Shown: piece by piece, positions 27,614 through 36,322 of the stretch
How positions within the stretch are numbered: position 1 is the first letter of the stretch
How the letters are laid out: each line of letters opens with the position of its first letter
From: AP-15 sp963703745
GTDB lineage: Bacteria; Pseudomonadota; Alphaproteobacteria; ATCC43930; CGMCC-115725
Assembly: GCA_963703745.1 (NCBI GenBank)
Contig: CAVPFL010000004.1
Location: forward strand, 248,001 to 312,000
Reading direction: 5' to 3'
DNA length: 64,000 bases
Notes under the pieces: generated by a model
Databases searched by the model: none
Seen by the model: the letters and a program-made list of their open reading frames with translations, nothing else
What the model was told of the DNA's origin: nothing
Program-made: the position numbers and the translations under genes

Positions 27614-29755
27614 ATGACCAAATACAGGGTCGGCGTCGATATCGGCGGCACTTTCACCGACATTGTCTTCCTCGGCGAGCACGGCGAGCGGCTGACCAAG
27701 AAGGTTTCCTTGACCGTCGACAATTACGCGACGGGGATTGTCGATGGGCTCGCCGAGTTGGCCCGCGAGCGCTCCCTCGATGCCGCCGATATCGTCGAGC
27801 TGCTGCACGGCACGACGGTCGCCTCGAATGCGATCCTCGAACTGAAGGGCGCCCGTACCGGCCTGATCACGACAAAGGGCTTCCGCGACGTTCTTGAGAT
27901 CCGCACTCTACGAATGCCGCGACTCTATGACTTGGCGTGGACCAAGCCACCGCCGCTCGTCGAGCGCCATCTGCGTGTCGAGGTCGACGAGCGCGTCAAT
28001 GCGACGGGTCAGGTCGAGCGGCCTCTCAGCGAGGCCGATGTCATGGGGGCGATCGAGAAGCTGCTGAACGAGGGGGTCGAGGCAATCGCCGTCTGCCTCA
28101 TTCATTCCTACCTCAACCCGGCGCACGAGCAGCTGGTCAAAAGAGTAGCGGGCAAAATGGCACCCAAAGTGACCCTCTGCATCAGCTCCGAGGTATTGCC
28201 GGAGATCAAGGAGTACGAGCGAACCTCGACCACCGTCATCAACGCCTATGTCAGACCGATCGTCGAAAAATACCTGTCAAGCCTGACCGCCGAGCTCGCG
28301 CGCTTCGGGGTCGATGCGCCGCTTTTGCTGATGCAATCGAACGGTGGCCTGACCACTGCCAAGGCTGCCGCCCTCACTCCGATGAACATCATCGAAAGTG
28401 GGCCGGCGGCGGGTGTTGTCGGGGTCCAGGCGCTGATCCGGCAGATCGGCATCGCCAAGGCGATCTCGTTCGACATGGGCGGAACCACGGCCAAGGCCTC
28501 CTTGATCGAAAACGGCGAGCTCAGCCGCGCCCTCGAATATTCGGTCGGCGGTGGCGTCATGATCGGCTCGCGGCTATTGTCGGGCGCCGGCTACACATTG
28601 AAGGTTCCGGCGATCGACCTGGCGGAGGTTGGAGCCGGCGGCGGGTCGGTTATCTGGATCGATGCCGGCGGCGCATTGCAGATCGGGCCGCAGAGTGCCG
28701 GCGCTTCTCCGGGTCCGGTCTGTTACGGTCTCGGTGGCACCGAGCCCACCTTGACCGATGCCAACGTCGTTCTCGGCTACATCAACCCCGATCATCTGGT
28801 CGGCGGCGCGTTGAAGCTCGCCGCGCCGAAGGCGCGCTCGGTCATCGCAGAGAAGGTTGCGCGGCCGCTCGGCATGACCGTCGAGGAGGCCGCGTGGGGG
28901 GCCCATCTGATCGCCGGATCGAACATGATCCGTGCAATCAAGGCCGTATCGAGCGAGCGTGGCCGCGATCCGCGCGACTATGCGCTGGTCGCCTTTGGCG
29001 GCAACGGGCCTTTATTTGCCGCTGTGATGGCTGCGGCACTGATGATCCGGCGGGTCGTGATCCCCCCTTCGGCCGGCGTCTTCTCGTCCTATGGACTGCT
29101 CTACTCCGAAGTCGCCTATCACTTCACCAAGACGAGGAAGGCGTTGCTCGCGGCGATCGACCCCGCGCAGATCGACGCGATCCTCGGTGAGCTCGAAGAG
29201 GAGGCCAGGGCGCGTCTCGCCGAGGACGGTTTCGCCGAGGATCGGATCGCGCTCGAGCGCCATGCCGGCCTCCATTACCAAGGCCAATCCTTCGAATTAG
29301 AGGTTCCAGTACCTGCCGGCACGATCGACCGAACGGTCCTCACGGCACTCGACGAAGCCTTTGGCCTCGAACATGAGCGGACCTATGGCCACCGCGCCGG
29401 CGCCGAGGAGCCGGTCGAGCTGGTCACCCTCAAAGTGGTCGGGCGCGGCGTCCCCGCAGTGCCGCGCGCAGCGCTCGCGGCAAAGGCCGAGCTGCCGGAA
29501 AGTGTCGTGATTGCCGAGCCGCTGCGGCAAGCCTATTTCGGCCCGGTCCGTGGCTGGCATGACACTGACGTCGTCAACCGCGCCGATCTCGCCGAGCCCC
29601 GAAAGGGGCCTTGCATCGTCGAGGAATACGATTCGACCTGTGTTGTCCCGCCCGGCGCGATCGCGAGCCTCGACCGCTATGGCAATATCATTATCGATGT
29701 ACCGGCGGGGACCGACTCATGCTCCAATGCGTCAAATGATTCAGTCTCAGTCTGA
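27614..29755 (+). CDS. hyuA: Hydantoinase A / 5-oxoprolinase family subunit
   Basis: 713 aa. Begins with the actin-like ATPase motif RVGVDIGGTFTDIVF; further blocks are HGTTVASNAILE (about 71), ERTSTTVINAYV (about 203), FDMGGTTAKASLI (the second phosphate loop, about 290), GAGGGSVIW, and ALVAFGGNGPLFAA (about 459). It supplies ATP-dependent activation of the amide substrate for the HyuB partner upstream. Its length is normal. The gene order and repeat-filled spacer suggest one transcript. Confidence 0.94.
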   Translation: MTKYRVGVDIGGTFTDIVFLGEHGERLTKKVSLTVDNYATGIVDGLAELARERSLDAADIVELLHGTTVASNAILELKGARTGLITTKGFRDVLEIRTLRMPRLYDLAWTKPPPLVERHLRVEVDERVNATGQVERPLSEADVMGAIEKLLNEGVEAIAVCLIHSYLNPAHEQLVKRVAGKMAPKVTLCISSEVLPEIKEYERTSTTVINAYVRPIVEKYLSSLTAELARFGVDAPLLLMQSNGGLTTAKAAALTPMNIIESGPAAGVVGVQALIRQIGIAKAISFDMGGTTAKASLIENGELSRALEYSVGGGVMIGSRLLSGAGYTLKVPAIDLAEVGAGGGSVIWIDAGGALQIGPQSAGASPGPVCYGLGGTEPTLTDANVVLGYINPDHLVGGALKLAAPKARSVIAEKVARPLGMTVEEAAWGAHLIAGSNMIRAIKAVSSERGRDPRDYALVAFGGNGPLFAAVMAAALMIRRVVIPPSAGVFSSYGLLYSEVAYHFTKTRKALLAAIDPAQIDAILGELEEEARARLAEDGFAEDRIALERHAGLHYQGQSFELEVPVPAGTIDRTVLTALDEAFGLEHERTYGHRAGAEEPVELVTLKVVGRGVPAVPRAALAAKAELPESVVIAEPLRQAYFGPVRGWHDTDVVNRADLAEPRKGPCIVEEYDSTCVVPPGAIASLDRYGNIIIDVPAGTDSCSNASNDSVSV

Positions 29756-30271
29756 CCGGCTTGCCCGGTCTTGTGCCGGGCACCCACGGAACCCGGCAAG
29801 GCGTGTGCGAGCGGCTCGTCGTGGCCGGGCCAAGCCTGCTGAGAGCCTGTGAAACGATCCCTCACCACTCATGCTTCGTCACCCCGGCGCAGGCCGGGGC
29901 CCATCGTGCCGCGGCACGGACCTTTAGTTGTTGTCTAAGCGATTGCAACTGCTCGAAAAGCTTGGAGTGGCGGAACCATGGGTCCCGGCCTTCGCCGGGA
30001 AGACAGAAGTAATTTGCGCTGAACCGTGAGCACGATCTTCATTCGTTCGCAAACTCTGAGGAGCGCTCGCAGAGCGCGTCTCGAAGCACGCGCCGACATT
30101 GATGCACCCTTTTGTGCCTCCGTTGCCGTTGCGCAGGTATCTGCAGCTGGGCATGATTGCCCGATACAGACTTATGGGTAAAGACCAGGGCCAAGCCCGG
30201 CCACGACGATTGAGTGCATCATCGGTCTGGGTCTGAACACCAGTGAGGATCACGATAAGGAGAACGATTCG
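29756..30271. repeat. 516-bp gap of dispersed short palindromes
   Basis: No gene supported. The sequence contains GCCCGGTCTTGTGCCGGGC near 29763, CCCCGGCGCAGGCCGGGG near 29882, and TCCCGGCCTTCGCCGGGA near 29983, all short hairpins of the type scattered in alphaproteobacterial genomes. The promoter for the small secreted protein at 30272 should be at the right end. Confidence 0.65.
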
Positions 30272-30646
30272 ATGCGCCGTGCAACTCTGATAGCCACCGT
30301 CCTGCTGGGCTTGGGTTCGGTCCTGCTGACCGGCGAGCCCGCCTTCGCCCAGAACGGCGCGATCGCCTGGGATAGGGAGACTGGTAAGTACGGTGCCAGC
30401 TGGAACAAAGCCACCGCGCAAGATGCGGCCGAAGCGGCGTTGAGTGACTGCGGGGCTTCCGGCTGCAAGGTGATAATTCGCACTCGTCGGGCAATGTGCG
30501 CAGCGCTGGCGACGAATGAAAGCGGGAAATACGCGGGCGGCGCCTCGCGCAGAGACCGTGAGGCAGCCCGGCTCGCTGCTCTGAAAGACTGCGAGAAAGG
30601 CAAGGCCGGCGAGTGCACCGTTCGAGTGACCGACTGCAACAAATAA
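30272..30646 (+). CDS. Small secreted DUF4189-type protein
   Basis: 124 aa. A signal peptide (LIATVLLGLGSVLLTGEPAFAQ) precedes a domain with GAIAWDRETGKYGASWNKAT, AEAALSDCGASGCKVI and a C-terminal CTVRVTDCNK. The evenly spaced cysteine pairs fit the DUF4189 pattern of small periplasmic disulfide proteins; no function is known for the family. A near-copy of its last 30 bases reappears at 31981. Confidence 0.78.
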   Translation: MRRATLIATVLLGLGSVLLTGEPAFAQNGAIAWDRETGKYGASWNKATAQDAAEAALSDCGASGCKVIIRTRRAMCAALATNESGKYAGGASRRDREAARLAALKDCEKGKAGECTVRVTDCNK

Positions 30647-31213
30647 CCCGCGGCAGGGGCACTACGAGCATCCACGGTGCTGCTCGATGCACTGGCCGCG
30701 AACGACTGGGGGCGCCTGCAGCGACATTTGTTCCAGACCCCGGGGACCATAATCTGCTGATGGTCGAGCCTATGGGCCTACCGATGCGACAAACTGCCTT
30801 GGGAAAGTGCGAGGTGGTGAGCGAGGTTCCGCTTCGTGCGCGTGGAGACAATCGGTGGTGGTGTGTCGGTCACATGGTCAGGGATGACCGCCGCTCGGTG
30901 GTAGCGCTCTTGTTGCGGGGCGAGAATCGCCAGCTTGCGGTCTGGTAGCCGGTTGCGTCGACCCGGATGCGCAGAGGGTCCGCTCGGGGTCGAGAGCGGT
31001 CGGACTAGCTTGCCCTGCCCTACCCCAGGCAGGACACCTGCCCCACCTCGCTGAGGAAATTCTCTCTAGAAAAGCTGCCCTACCTGTCCTACCTGCCTAC
31101 CTGACTCAGGAATTTCGCTAGCAGGCATTACTTGGACGCATATCACGAATTGCCACCGCCGGCTATCTGCGGGCGTTGGCCGCCGTAGAATGAAAGGCCG
31201 GATGGAGAAAACA
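30647..31213. other. 567-bp gap with a CCTACCTG microsatellite
   Basis: No gene I can support; a 111-codon frame overlapping the DUF4189 end resembles nothing known. At 31030-31045 a GGCAGGACACCTGCC hairpin is followed at 31078-31103 by repeated CCTACCTG/TCCTACCTG units, a short imperfect tandem. The promoter of the lipoprotein gene should be at the right end. Confidence 0.5.
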
Positions 31214-31723
31214 ATGTCGACCAGCTCCACCACGCCCTTGCGCCGGCTGCGGCAGACCGGCGCCTTCCTTATGTTGCTCGCCGCCGCGGCCTGCGCCTCG
31301 CCGCCACCAACGGCCTCAGTGTCGCTCCCGCTCATCCCGGCAGGCGAGGCCCGCGTCTGGTTCTACCGGCCAGTGGACGCATATGACAGCCTGGACACCC
31401 CCTACATCCGCATGAACGACGCGATCGTTGGGATATCCCTACCGAACGGCGCGTCGTATCGCGACGTTCCGGCCGGGCAATACCACATCGCCGTCGACAG
31501 CTATGGCAAGGACTTCGGCCAGGACAAGGACGTCGTACTCGTCGCCGGACAGGAGCTGTTCATCAAGGTCGTGTCGTTGCGATCATGGATCCAGGGTGGC
31601 GGCAACGGCGGCTCTGGCGAGGGTGCCGGCGGCGACTACTCGCGCGCCGCCTTCTACGTCTGGCTGATCCCGCCCGAGGTCGCCCGAGCCGATGTGGCAC
31701 GCAGCGCGTTCTACGGCAGTTGA
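31214..31723 (+). CDS. Lipoprotein with DUF2846-like domain
   Basis: 169 aa from the ATG at 31214, which has a GGAG six bases upstream; in-frame ATGs at 31190 and 31202 are alternatives. A lipobox LLAAAACAS (Cys at about residue 28) indicates a lipid-anchored envelope protein. The mature part (ARVWFYRP, VDAYDSLDTPYIRMND, YHIAVDSYGKDFGQDKDV) resembles DUF2846 proteins, a small beta-sandwich family without assigned role. A Gly-rich loop (GGGNGGSGEGAGG) interrupts it near residue 135. Confidence 0.72.
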   Translation: MSTSSTTPLRRLRQTGAFLMLLAAAACASPPPTASVSLPLIPAGEARVWFYRPVDAYDSLDTPYIRMNDAIVGISLPNGASYRDVPAGQYHIAVDSYGKDFGQDKDVVLVAGQELFIKVVSLRSWIQGGGNGGSGEGAGGDYSRAAFYVWLIPPEVARADVARSAFYGS

Positions 31724-32057
31724 TCGCCGGCTGGAGCCGTACTTTGCCTACGCGGCGCAAGAAGTGCTGTTTGAATGCTTCTGTAAGATCGAGGCGCCGT
31801 AGGAGTCCCTGATTTCATACGCCGGGCCGAAGGTCCGCAAAGGGTCGACTTGAGCCATTGAACCGGGGTGGGCTCGATTGAGTGCCCTGATGGTAGATGC
31901 AGAGCACTTCGGGGATATTCGCGGTCAGCGGCGGCGGTCAGTCGAGGCCTGCGCCGTAGCGGTCGTAGAGGCCGGATGCCGGTGGCCGACTGCAACAAAT
32001 GACCCGGGGCAGAGATGCGGGCGCCTCGGCTGCTCTAGGTGGCGGTCGATGCGACGC
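31724..32057. other. 334-bp gap holding a decayed copy of a DUF4189 gene end
   Basis: At 31982-32012 the sequence GTGGCCGACTGCAACAAATG and what follows match the last codons and 3' flank of the DUF4189 gene (30626-30656) with only a few substitutions. Upstream similarity fades quickly. It is most likely the relic of a second copy. Nothing else is recognisable. Confidence 0.5.
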
Positions 32058-33236
32058 CTATTTGGCGGCCTCGACACCTCGCCGTCCCTGCTCCTGGGCG
32101 AAGTGGCGCTCGACAGCGCTCGCTGCGGCGGCTTTGCGTTTGGCGCTGAATGCTTCACGATTGGCGCGCATCCAGTCCATCGATTGCGAGCGCCAGGCGC
32201 TGCGCTCCTCGAAGCGCGGCAATACGTAGCGCGCGAATAATTCGTAGGAGCGCTTGGTCGCTTCCCATTCTGCCCAGTCATGAGCGAGCATCAGGATGCA
32301 GCCGAAGCCGCCGGTCTTCGTCCAGTAGTTCTCCAACACGCGCAATGCATCATCGGGCGTGCCGATGGCGCCGCGCCCGCCCGCATTGATCTCCTCGATG
32401 CTCGGCATGCCGATCGCCGCACCGCCCTCGGGGTTGACCGAATACGAATAGAGCTGCCACTTCTCGAAGCCGGCGCGGACGTTCTCGATCGCCTTGTCGC
32501 GCGTCTCGGCGATGTGAAACGGCGCCATGACGCGATAGTCCCGTCGATCCATCGTGCGGCCCTGCGCCCGAGCCTCTGTATTGGCGAGCTCCCAGTTGTA
32601 GTCGAGCGTGTCGTAGCCGTTCGGGCTGCCCGCCATCACGCACAGCATGCCGAGGTCGTAACGCCCGGCGAGCTTACCGCCATAAGGGGTGACCGCGCTG
32701 GCGATCGCCAGATGCGGCCGCGGTTTCGAGTAGGGGCGCAGATGCAGCCGCGCCTCGCGCATCGTGTACCAGTCGCTCTGCTGGGTAATGATCTCGCCGT
32801 CCAGCAGGCGAGTGATGATGTCGATCGCGTCGGCCATGCGGTCGCGCTGGGTCTCGGGATCGATGCCGAGCATCATCGCGTCGGAGGGCAAGAGGCCCGG
32901 CCCAAAGCCGAACATCGCCCGCCCGCGCGTCTGGTAGTCGAGCTGAACGATCCGGTCCGCCACCAACAGCGGATGGTGATAGGGCAGCGAAATGACCCCA
33001 GTGCCGAGTCGGATGTTCCGGGTGCGCTCGGCGGCGGTGGCGATGAACAATTCGGGCTGGCCGTAGATCTCGTAGCCCCCCGAATGGTGCTCGCCGATCC
33101 ATGCTTCGGCGTAGCCGAGCTTGTCGAGCCACTGCATCAGCTCGAAATCGCGCTCCATGCACAACAACGGATCTTCATCGTTGGGATGGAACGGCGGCAG
33201 AAATACCCCTGCGCGAAGTGTGCGAAACTCGGCCAT
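32058..33236 (-). CDS. LLM-class flavin-dependent oxidoreductase (limonene-monooxygenase-like)
   Basis: 392 aa luciferase-like TIM barrel. Family blocks: RAGVFLPPFHPNDEDP at the N-terminus, AWIGEHHSGGYEIYGQPE (about 45), RLGTGVISLPYHHPL (about 78) and FGFGPGLLPSDAMML (about 112). Relatives use FMNH2 and O2 to oxidise terpenes, aldehydes or sulfonates; the substrate is not deducible. The ATG follows a GGAGGAG ribosome-binding site. The Ala-rich C-terminus (AKRKAAAASA) is a common tail in this group. The rhodanese gene lies about 150 bp upstream on the same strand. Confidence 0.92.
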   Translation of the reverse strand: MAEFRTLRAGVFLPPFHPNDEDPLLCMERDFELMQWLDKLGYAEAWIGEHHSGGYEIYGQPELFIATAAERTRNIRLGTGVISLPYHHPLLVADRIVQLDYQTRGRAMFGFGPGLLPSDAMMLGIDPETQRDRMADAIDIITRLLDGEIITQQSDWYTMREARLHLRPYSKPRPHLAIASAVTPYGGKLAGRYDLGMLCVMAGSPNGYDTLDYNWELANTEARAQGRTMDRRDYRVMAPFHIAETRDKAIENVRAGFEKWQLYSYSVNPEGGAAIGMPSIEEINAGGRGAIGTPDDALRVLENYWTKTGGFGCILMLAHDWAEWEATKRSYELFARYVLPRFEERSAWRSQSMDWMRANREAFSAKRKAAAASAVERHFAQEQGRRGVEAAK

Positions 33237-33386
33237 GCTGCTCCTCCTCCGCTCGAATTCGGGCGAGATACTAGCGGATGCAACGACGCCGGCCGAATTT
33301 TTTTCCTTCGGTTTGACGACCCTCGGCGGAAGCTACGCGAAGTGGATCGCGCAGCGGCACGCTTTTCCGCTTACGCTTGCCAGCGG

Positions 33387-33821
33387 CTACTCCGCTGCAA
33401 GTAAACTTCCGGGCTCGTGCGAAGCGGCCACCGGGTGCCCGTCGCGGCGCCACCAATCGATCCCGCCGAGCAGTTCTTTGGCACGAAATCCGAGCCTAGC
33501 GAGTTTGTACGCGCCCTTGGTCGATGCATTGCAACCGATCCCGTCGCAATAGACGACATAGACCTTGCTGCCGTCGAGCCGTGCAGTAGTCTCGGCACTC
33601 ATCTCGCGATGTGGGAAGCTGACGGCGCCGGGAATGTGGCCAGCAGCGTACGCATCGCGGGAGCGGGCGTCGATCACAACGATGTCGGAAAGTCCGGCTC
33701 TGAGATCAACGGACAAATCCCACGAATCAGTATGGAAGCGCAGTTTGTCTTCCATCACCCTCGCGATTTCACCTGGCTCGGGCGCGCCATATTCGAGAAC
33801 TGCGGAAATCTCATGCGCCAT
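33387..33821 (-). CDS. Rhodanese-like domain protein
   Basis: 144 aa single rhodanese domain: DIVVIDARSRDAYAAGHIPGA (about residues 46-66) and the active-site loop VVYCDGIGCNAST with Cys at about 92. The loop CDGIGCN carries two cysteines and fits the single-domain sulfurtransferase type. No signal peptide. It may transfer sulfane sulfur or cyanide-derived thiocyanate; its partner is unknown. Confidence 0.9.
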   Translation of the reverse strand: MAHEISAVLEYGAPEPGEIARVMEDKLRFHTDSWDLSVDLRAGLSDIVVIDARSRDAYAAGHIPGAVSFPHREMSAETTARLDGSKVYVVYCDGIGCNASTKGAYKLARLGFRAKELLGGIDWWRRDGHPVAASHEPGSLLAAE

Positions 33822-33909
33822 GATCGACCCCGTTCCAGGAGGGATATTCCGATCTTCGATCGTCTGAGCTTGAGGATCAACCGCAAGCCGAATGCCTCAC
33901 CACGCGCGA

Positions 33910-35232
33910 TCAGCCCGCGATGGCCTCGGCGTGGCGGAGAAAGCGGCGGTTTGGGGCGCTGCGCGGGCGGGTCCCCAGGCGTTCGTGCGCCAGCGACAGG
34001 GCAACGTCACGCTGACCGGCGCGCACGGCCGCCTCGGTCAGGGTCCAGTCCACGACGTCACGTTGCGCGTGGCTGCCGCCGATCTGCCATAGATCGAAGC
34101 GAACGGGCAGTAACCACTCTACCGCCCGGTCGTAGGCGCCGCGGTGGAACGCCGCGAGACCCTCGACCACCGGAATGCCGACGGTGCGATAGAGACAGGC
34201 CGCCTCGACGGCGCTGGCGGCCGTCTCGCGCATCGCCTCGAGCCGCCGCTCGACCAACGCCTCCCGACCCGACCGCAACTCGGCCATCGCAGCGTGAATG
34301 TCGGTGAACACGAGGCATTTCCCGTCGGCATGGTCCTGCCACAAACCAGCCTGCTCGGGCCAGCGGTCGCCGGTGTCGCAACCGAGTGTGTCGAGCCGCC
34401 ACAAGAGTGCCGTGGCGTTGGTCAGGCTGAGGGCGACCGGGCGTTGAGTGGCGCGCATCGGCCCGTCATAGAGTGCCAATGCCGCGTCGTACTGCCCGAG
34501 TTCGAGGTGGAACAGCGCCTTGTGCCACCAGATATGGACCTGGTTCATGTGGCTAGGGGTCGACCACAGCGCCTCCCGCGCCGTCATCCACCCCAACCCG
34601 TCCTCCGGGCGCCCGGTCATCTCCATCACGTGTGCCACCGTGTGGTGCGGCCAGAAACTCAACGGCTCGAGTTCGGCGGCTTCGCGTGATTCGTCCTCGG
34701 CTCTTGCGTAATCGCCGGCTTCCTCCAGCCCAAAGCCGTGCATGGCCAGCAGGGTCCCGTAGCCCGGTTGGTCTTTGGACCAAAAGGGCAGGGCCCGCGC
34801 GGACCGATCCCGCACCCAAGGGAAGCGTCCCAGGAACCCGTCGGTCACTGCGGCACCCTGATGCGCGACAAGGTCGAACGGGTAGCGCATCAGGTGGCGG
34901 TCGAGCACCGCGACGGCGCCGGCCCGGGCGCCTTGGACCAGATGGGAAAGGGCGGCGAGATGGGCCTGCTCACGCTCGTTCAACGTTAAGGGCCGGGCGG
35001 TTTCGACCAGCGCCTTAGCCTGGGTCAGTAGCCCAGGATCGTTGGCCAGCGCGAACACCCAGGCTTTGCCCAGATATGCCATCGCGAAGTCCGATGCGGC
35101 CTGACATGCCGCGTCGAACAGGCCGATCGAGTCGCCGCGGACAAGGTTGAACGCCCGCACTGCCTCGTCGTATGTGGTCGCGGCTTCGGCCGTCGCCCCG
35201 GAGAGGTAATGCCCCTGGGCATCCCGGATCAT
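33910..35232 (-). CDS. TPR protein of the TTC38 family
   Basis: 440 aa, start MIRDAQGHYLSGAT at 35232; the frame continues upstream without homology. Helical repeats fill the protein: AKALVETARPLTLNEREQAH, the family block PHHTVAHVMEMTGRPEDGLGW (about 217-237), HIWWHKALFHLELGQYDAAL (about 266) and FHRGAYDRAVEWL near the end. The H-x3-H-x2-E/W pattern is typical of the TTC38/StaR-like group found in animals and bacteria, for which no biochemical role is settled. Probably cytoplasmic. Confidence 0.85.
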   Translation of the reverse strand: MIRDAQGHYLSGATAEAATTYDEAVRAFNLVRGDSIGLFDAACQAASDFAMAYLGKAWVFALANDPGLLTQAKALVETARPLTLNEREQAHLAALSHLVQGARAGAVAVLDRHLMRYPFDLVAHQGAAVTDGFLGRFPWVRDRSARALPFWSKDQPGYGTLLAMHGFGLEEAGDYARAEDESREAAELEPLSFWPHHTVAHVMEMTGRPEDGLGWMTAREALWSTPSHMNQVHIWWHKALFHLELGQYDAALALYDGPMRATQRPVALSLTNATALLWRLDTLGCDTGDRWPEQAGLWQDHADGKCLVFTDIHAAMAELRSGREALVERRLEAMRETAASAVEAACLYRTVGIPVVEGLAAFHRGAYDRAVEWLLPVRFDLWQIGGSHAQRDVVDWTLTEAAVRAGQRDVALSLAHERLGTRPRSAPNRRFLRHAEAIAG

Positions 35233-35269
35233 GGTCGTTCCCTCGCTTTCGAGTGCCGGTCTGGTCTCG

Positions 35270-35352
35270 TCGTCATTCCCGCGACAGCGGGAATCCAGAG
35301 TGTCTAGAGCCGCGGCGGTTGCCCCTGGACCCCCGCTTCCCGCGGGGGTGAC
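35270..35352. repeat. Interspersed repeat with two hairpins (CGGGAATCC type)
   Basis: Left hairpin ATTCCCGC-GACA-GCGGGAAT at 35275-35294; right hairpin ACCCCCGC-TTCCC-GCGGGGGT at 35329-35349; CCAGAG and CCCCTGGAC lie between them. The same architecture, with variant bases, occurs at 1395-1485. It fills the space between the TPR gene and the VOC gene, which are both on the minus strand. Confidence 0.8.
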
Positions 35353-35377
35353 GATTTGCCTGATCGGGCGAACTAGC

Positions 35378-35746
35378 TCAATAGGTGGAAATCTCGATCG
35401 AGTTATGGTCCGGGTCGTCGATGTAGACCGACTGGATCGTGCCGATCGCCCCGGCACGCGGGCCCTGCATCCGAACCGGCACGCCGCAATGATCGAGATG
35501 GGCCGTGATCTCGCTCATCGGCGTCTCGGTGACAAAACAGATATGCGCAGGCATCCGTTTCTCGCCGCTCATCGCCATCGGGCCTTTGGCGGCGTCGAGA
35601 TGGATCTTCTGTTGGCCGAAATAGAGTGCAGCTCGGCCTTCGCCCATGCTCTCGGTCTTCATGCCGAGCACGCGATTATAAAACTCGATGCTGCGCTCGA
35701 TGTCGGCGACGGTCAGGTTCAGATGGTCTATGCGCTCGATCTTCAT
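35378..35746 (-). CDS. VOC-family (glyoxalase/bleomycin-resistance) protein
   Basis: 122 aa single VOC domain pair: RIDHLNLTVADIERSIEFYNRVLGM at the start gives the first metal His, and IDDPDHNSIEIS at the end gives the family DPxG/NxxE-type motif with the Glu ligand. It could be a small dioxygenase, lyase or binding protein; the sequence does not decide. It converges on nothing and is divergent from the pyridoxamine-oxidase-like gene at 35836. Confidence 0.88.
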   Translation of the reverse strand: MKIERIDHLNLTVADIERSIEFYNRVLGMKTESMGEGRAALYFGQQKIHLDAAKGPMAMSGEKRMPAHICFVTETPMSEITAHLDHCGVPVRMQGPRAGAIGTIQSVYIDDPDHNSIEISTY

Positions 35747-35835
35747 ATTCGGCCTCGTCGGTTTGAGGGGTTTTTGAGCTTGCCACGGTGTGGGGCATCT
35801 GGCCAGAGCAGCGGAAGTGAGGCAAGATTTCCGCC

Positions 35836-36279
35836 ATGATCTCGGAGCAGGAAGCCCGCTTTCTGGCCAATTGCCGGGTCGGTCATCTCGCGACTGCCGA
35901 TGCGCGGGCGACGCCTCATCTCGTACCGGTTTGCTTTGTCGTCAGCGACGGCGCGCTCTACATAACGATCGACCAAAAGCCGAAGGGCGACGTCCGGGCG
36001 CTAAAACGCCTAAAAAACATCCTCCAAAATCCGCGCGCCGCCTTTGTCGCCGACCGCTGGGACGAGGACTGGACCCGGCTCGGTTGGGTCATGCTGCGCG
36101 GGCCCGCCGAAATCCTCGCCGACGGCGCCGAGCACGACCGGGCGCAGGCATTGCTCCGCGCGCGCTACCCCCAGTATCGCAGGATGGAACTCGACAACCT
36201 CCCGGTCATCGCCATCCGCATCGACCGGGTGATCAGTTGGGGCGATCTTTCGGTGGAGCCGTCATCTGATCGCGGCTAA
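35836..36279 (+). CDS. PPOX-class, probably F420-dependent, oxidoreductase
   Basis: 147 aa split-barrel flavin/deazaflavin-binding fold (pyridoxamine-phosphate-oxidase superfamily). The opening EARFLANCRVGHLATADARATPHLVPV and ALYITIDQKPKG, RLKNILQNPRAAFVADRWDEDW and LGWVMLRGPAEIL match the group often named TIGR03668, whose members are predicted to use cofactor F420. The gene is followed after 43 bp by an LLM enzyme of an F420-type family, suggesting a two-gene operon. Assignment to F420 rather than FMN is inference. Confidence 0.85.
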   Translation: MISEQEARFLANCRVGHLATADARATPHLVPVCFVVSDGALYITIDQKPKGDVRALKRLKNILQNPRAAFVADRWDEDWTRLGWVMLRGPAEILADGAEHDRAQALLRARYPQYRRMELDNLPVIAIRIDRVISWGDLSVEPSSDRG

Positions 36280-36322
36280 GCTCGCCGCCTGGATTCACCA
36301 ATACTCGACCAAGAGAGGGAAC

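Noticed and set aside
30613..30948. 111-codon frame after the DUF4189 gene
   Set aside because: Overlaps the DUF4189 end, has no recognisable family and no good start site.
31078..31103. CCTACCTG repeats as a CRISPR or origin iteron
   Set aside because: Too short and irregular; reads as a microsatellite.
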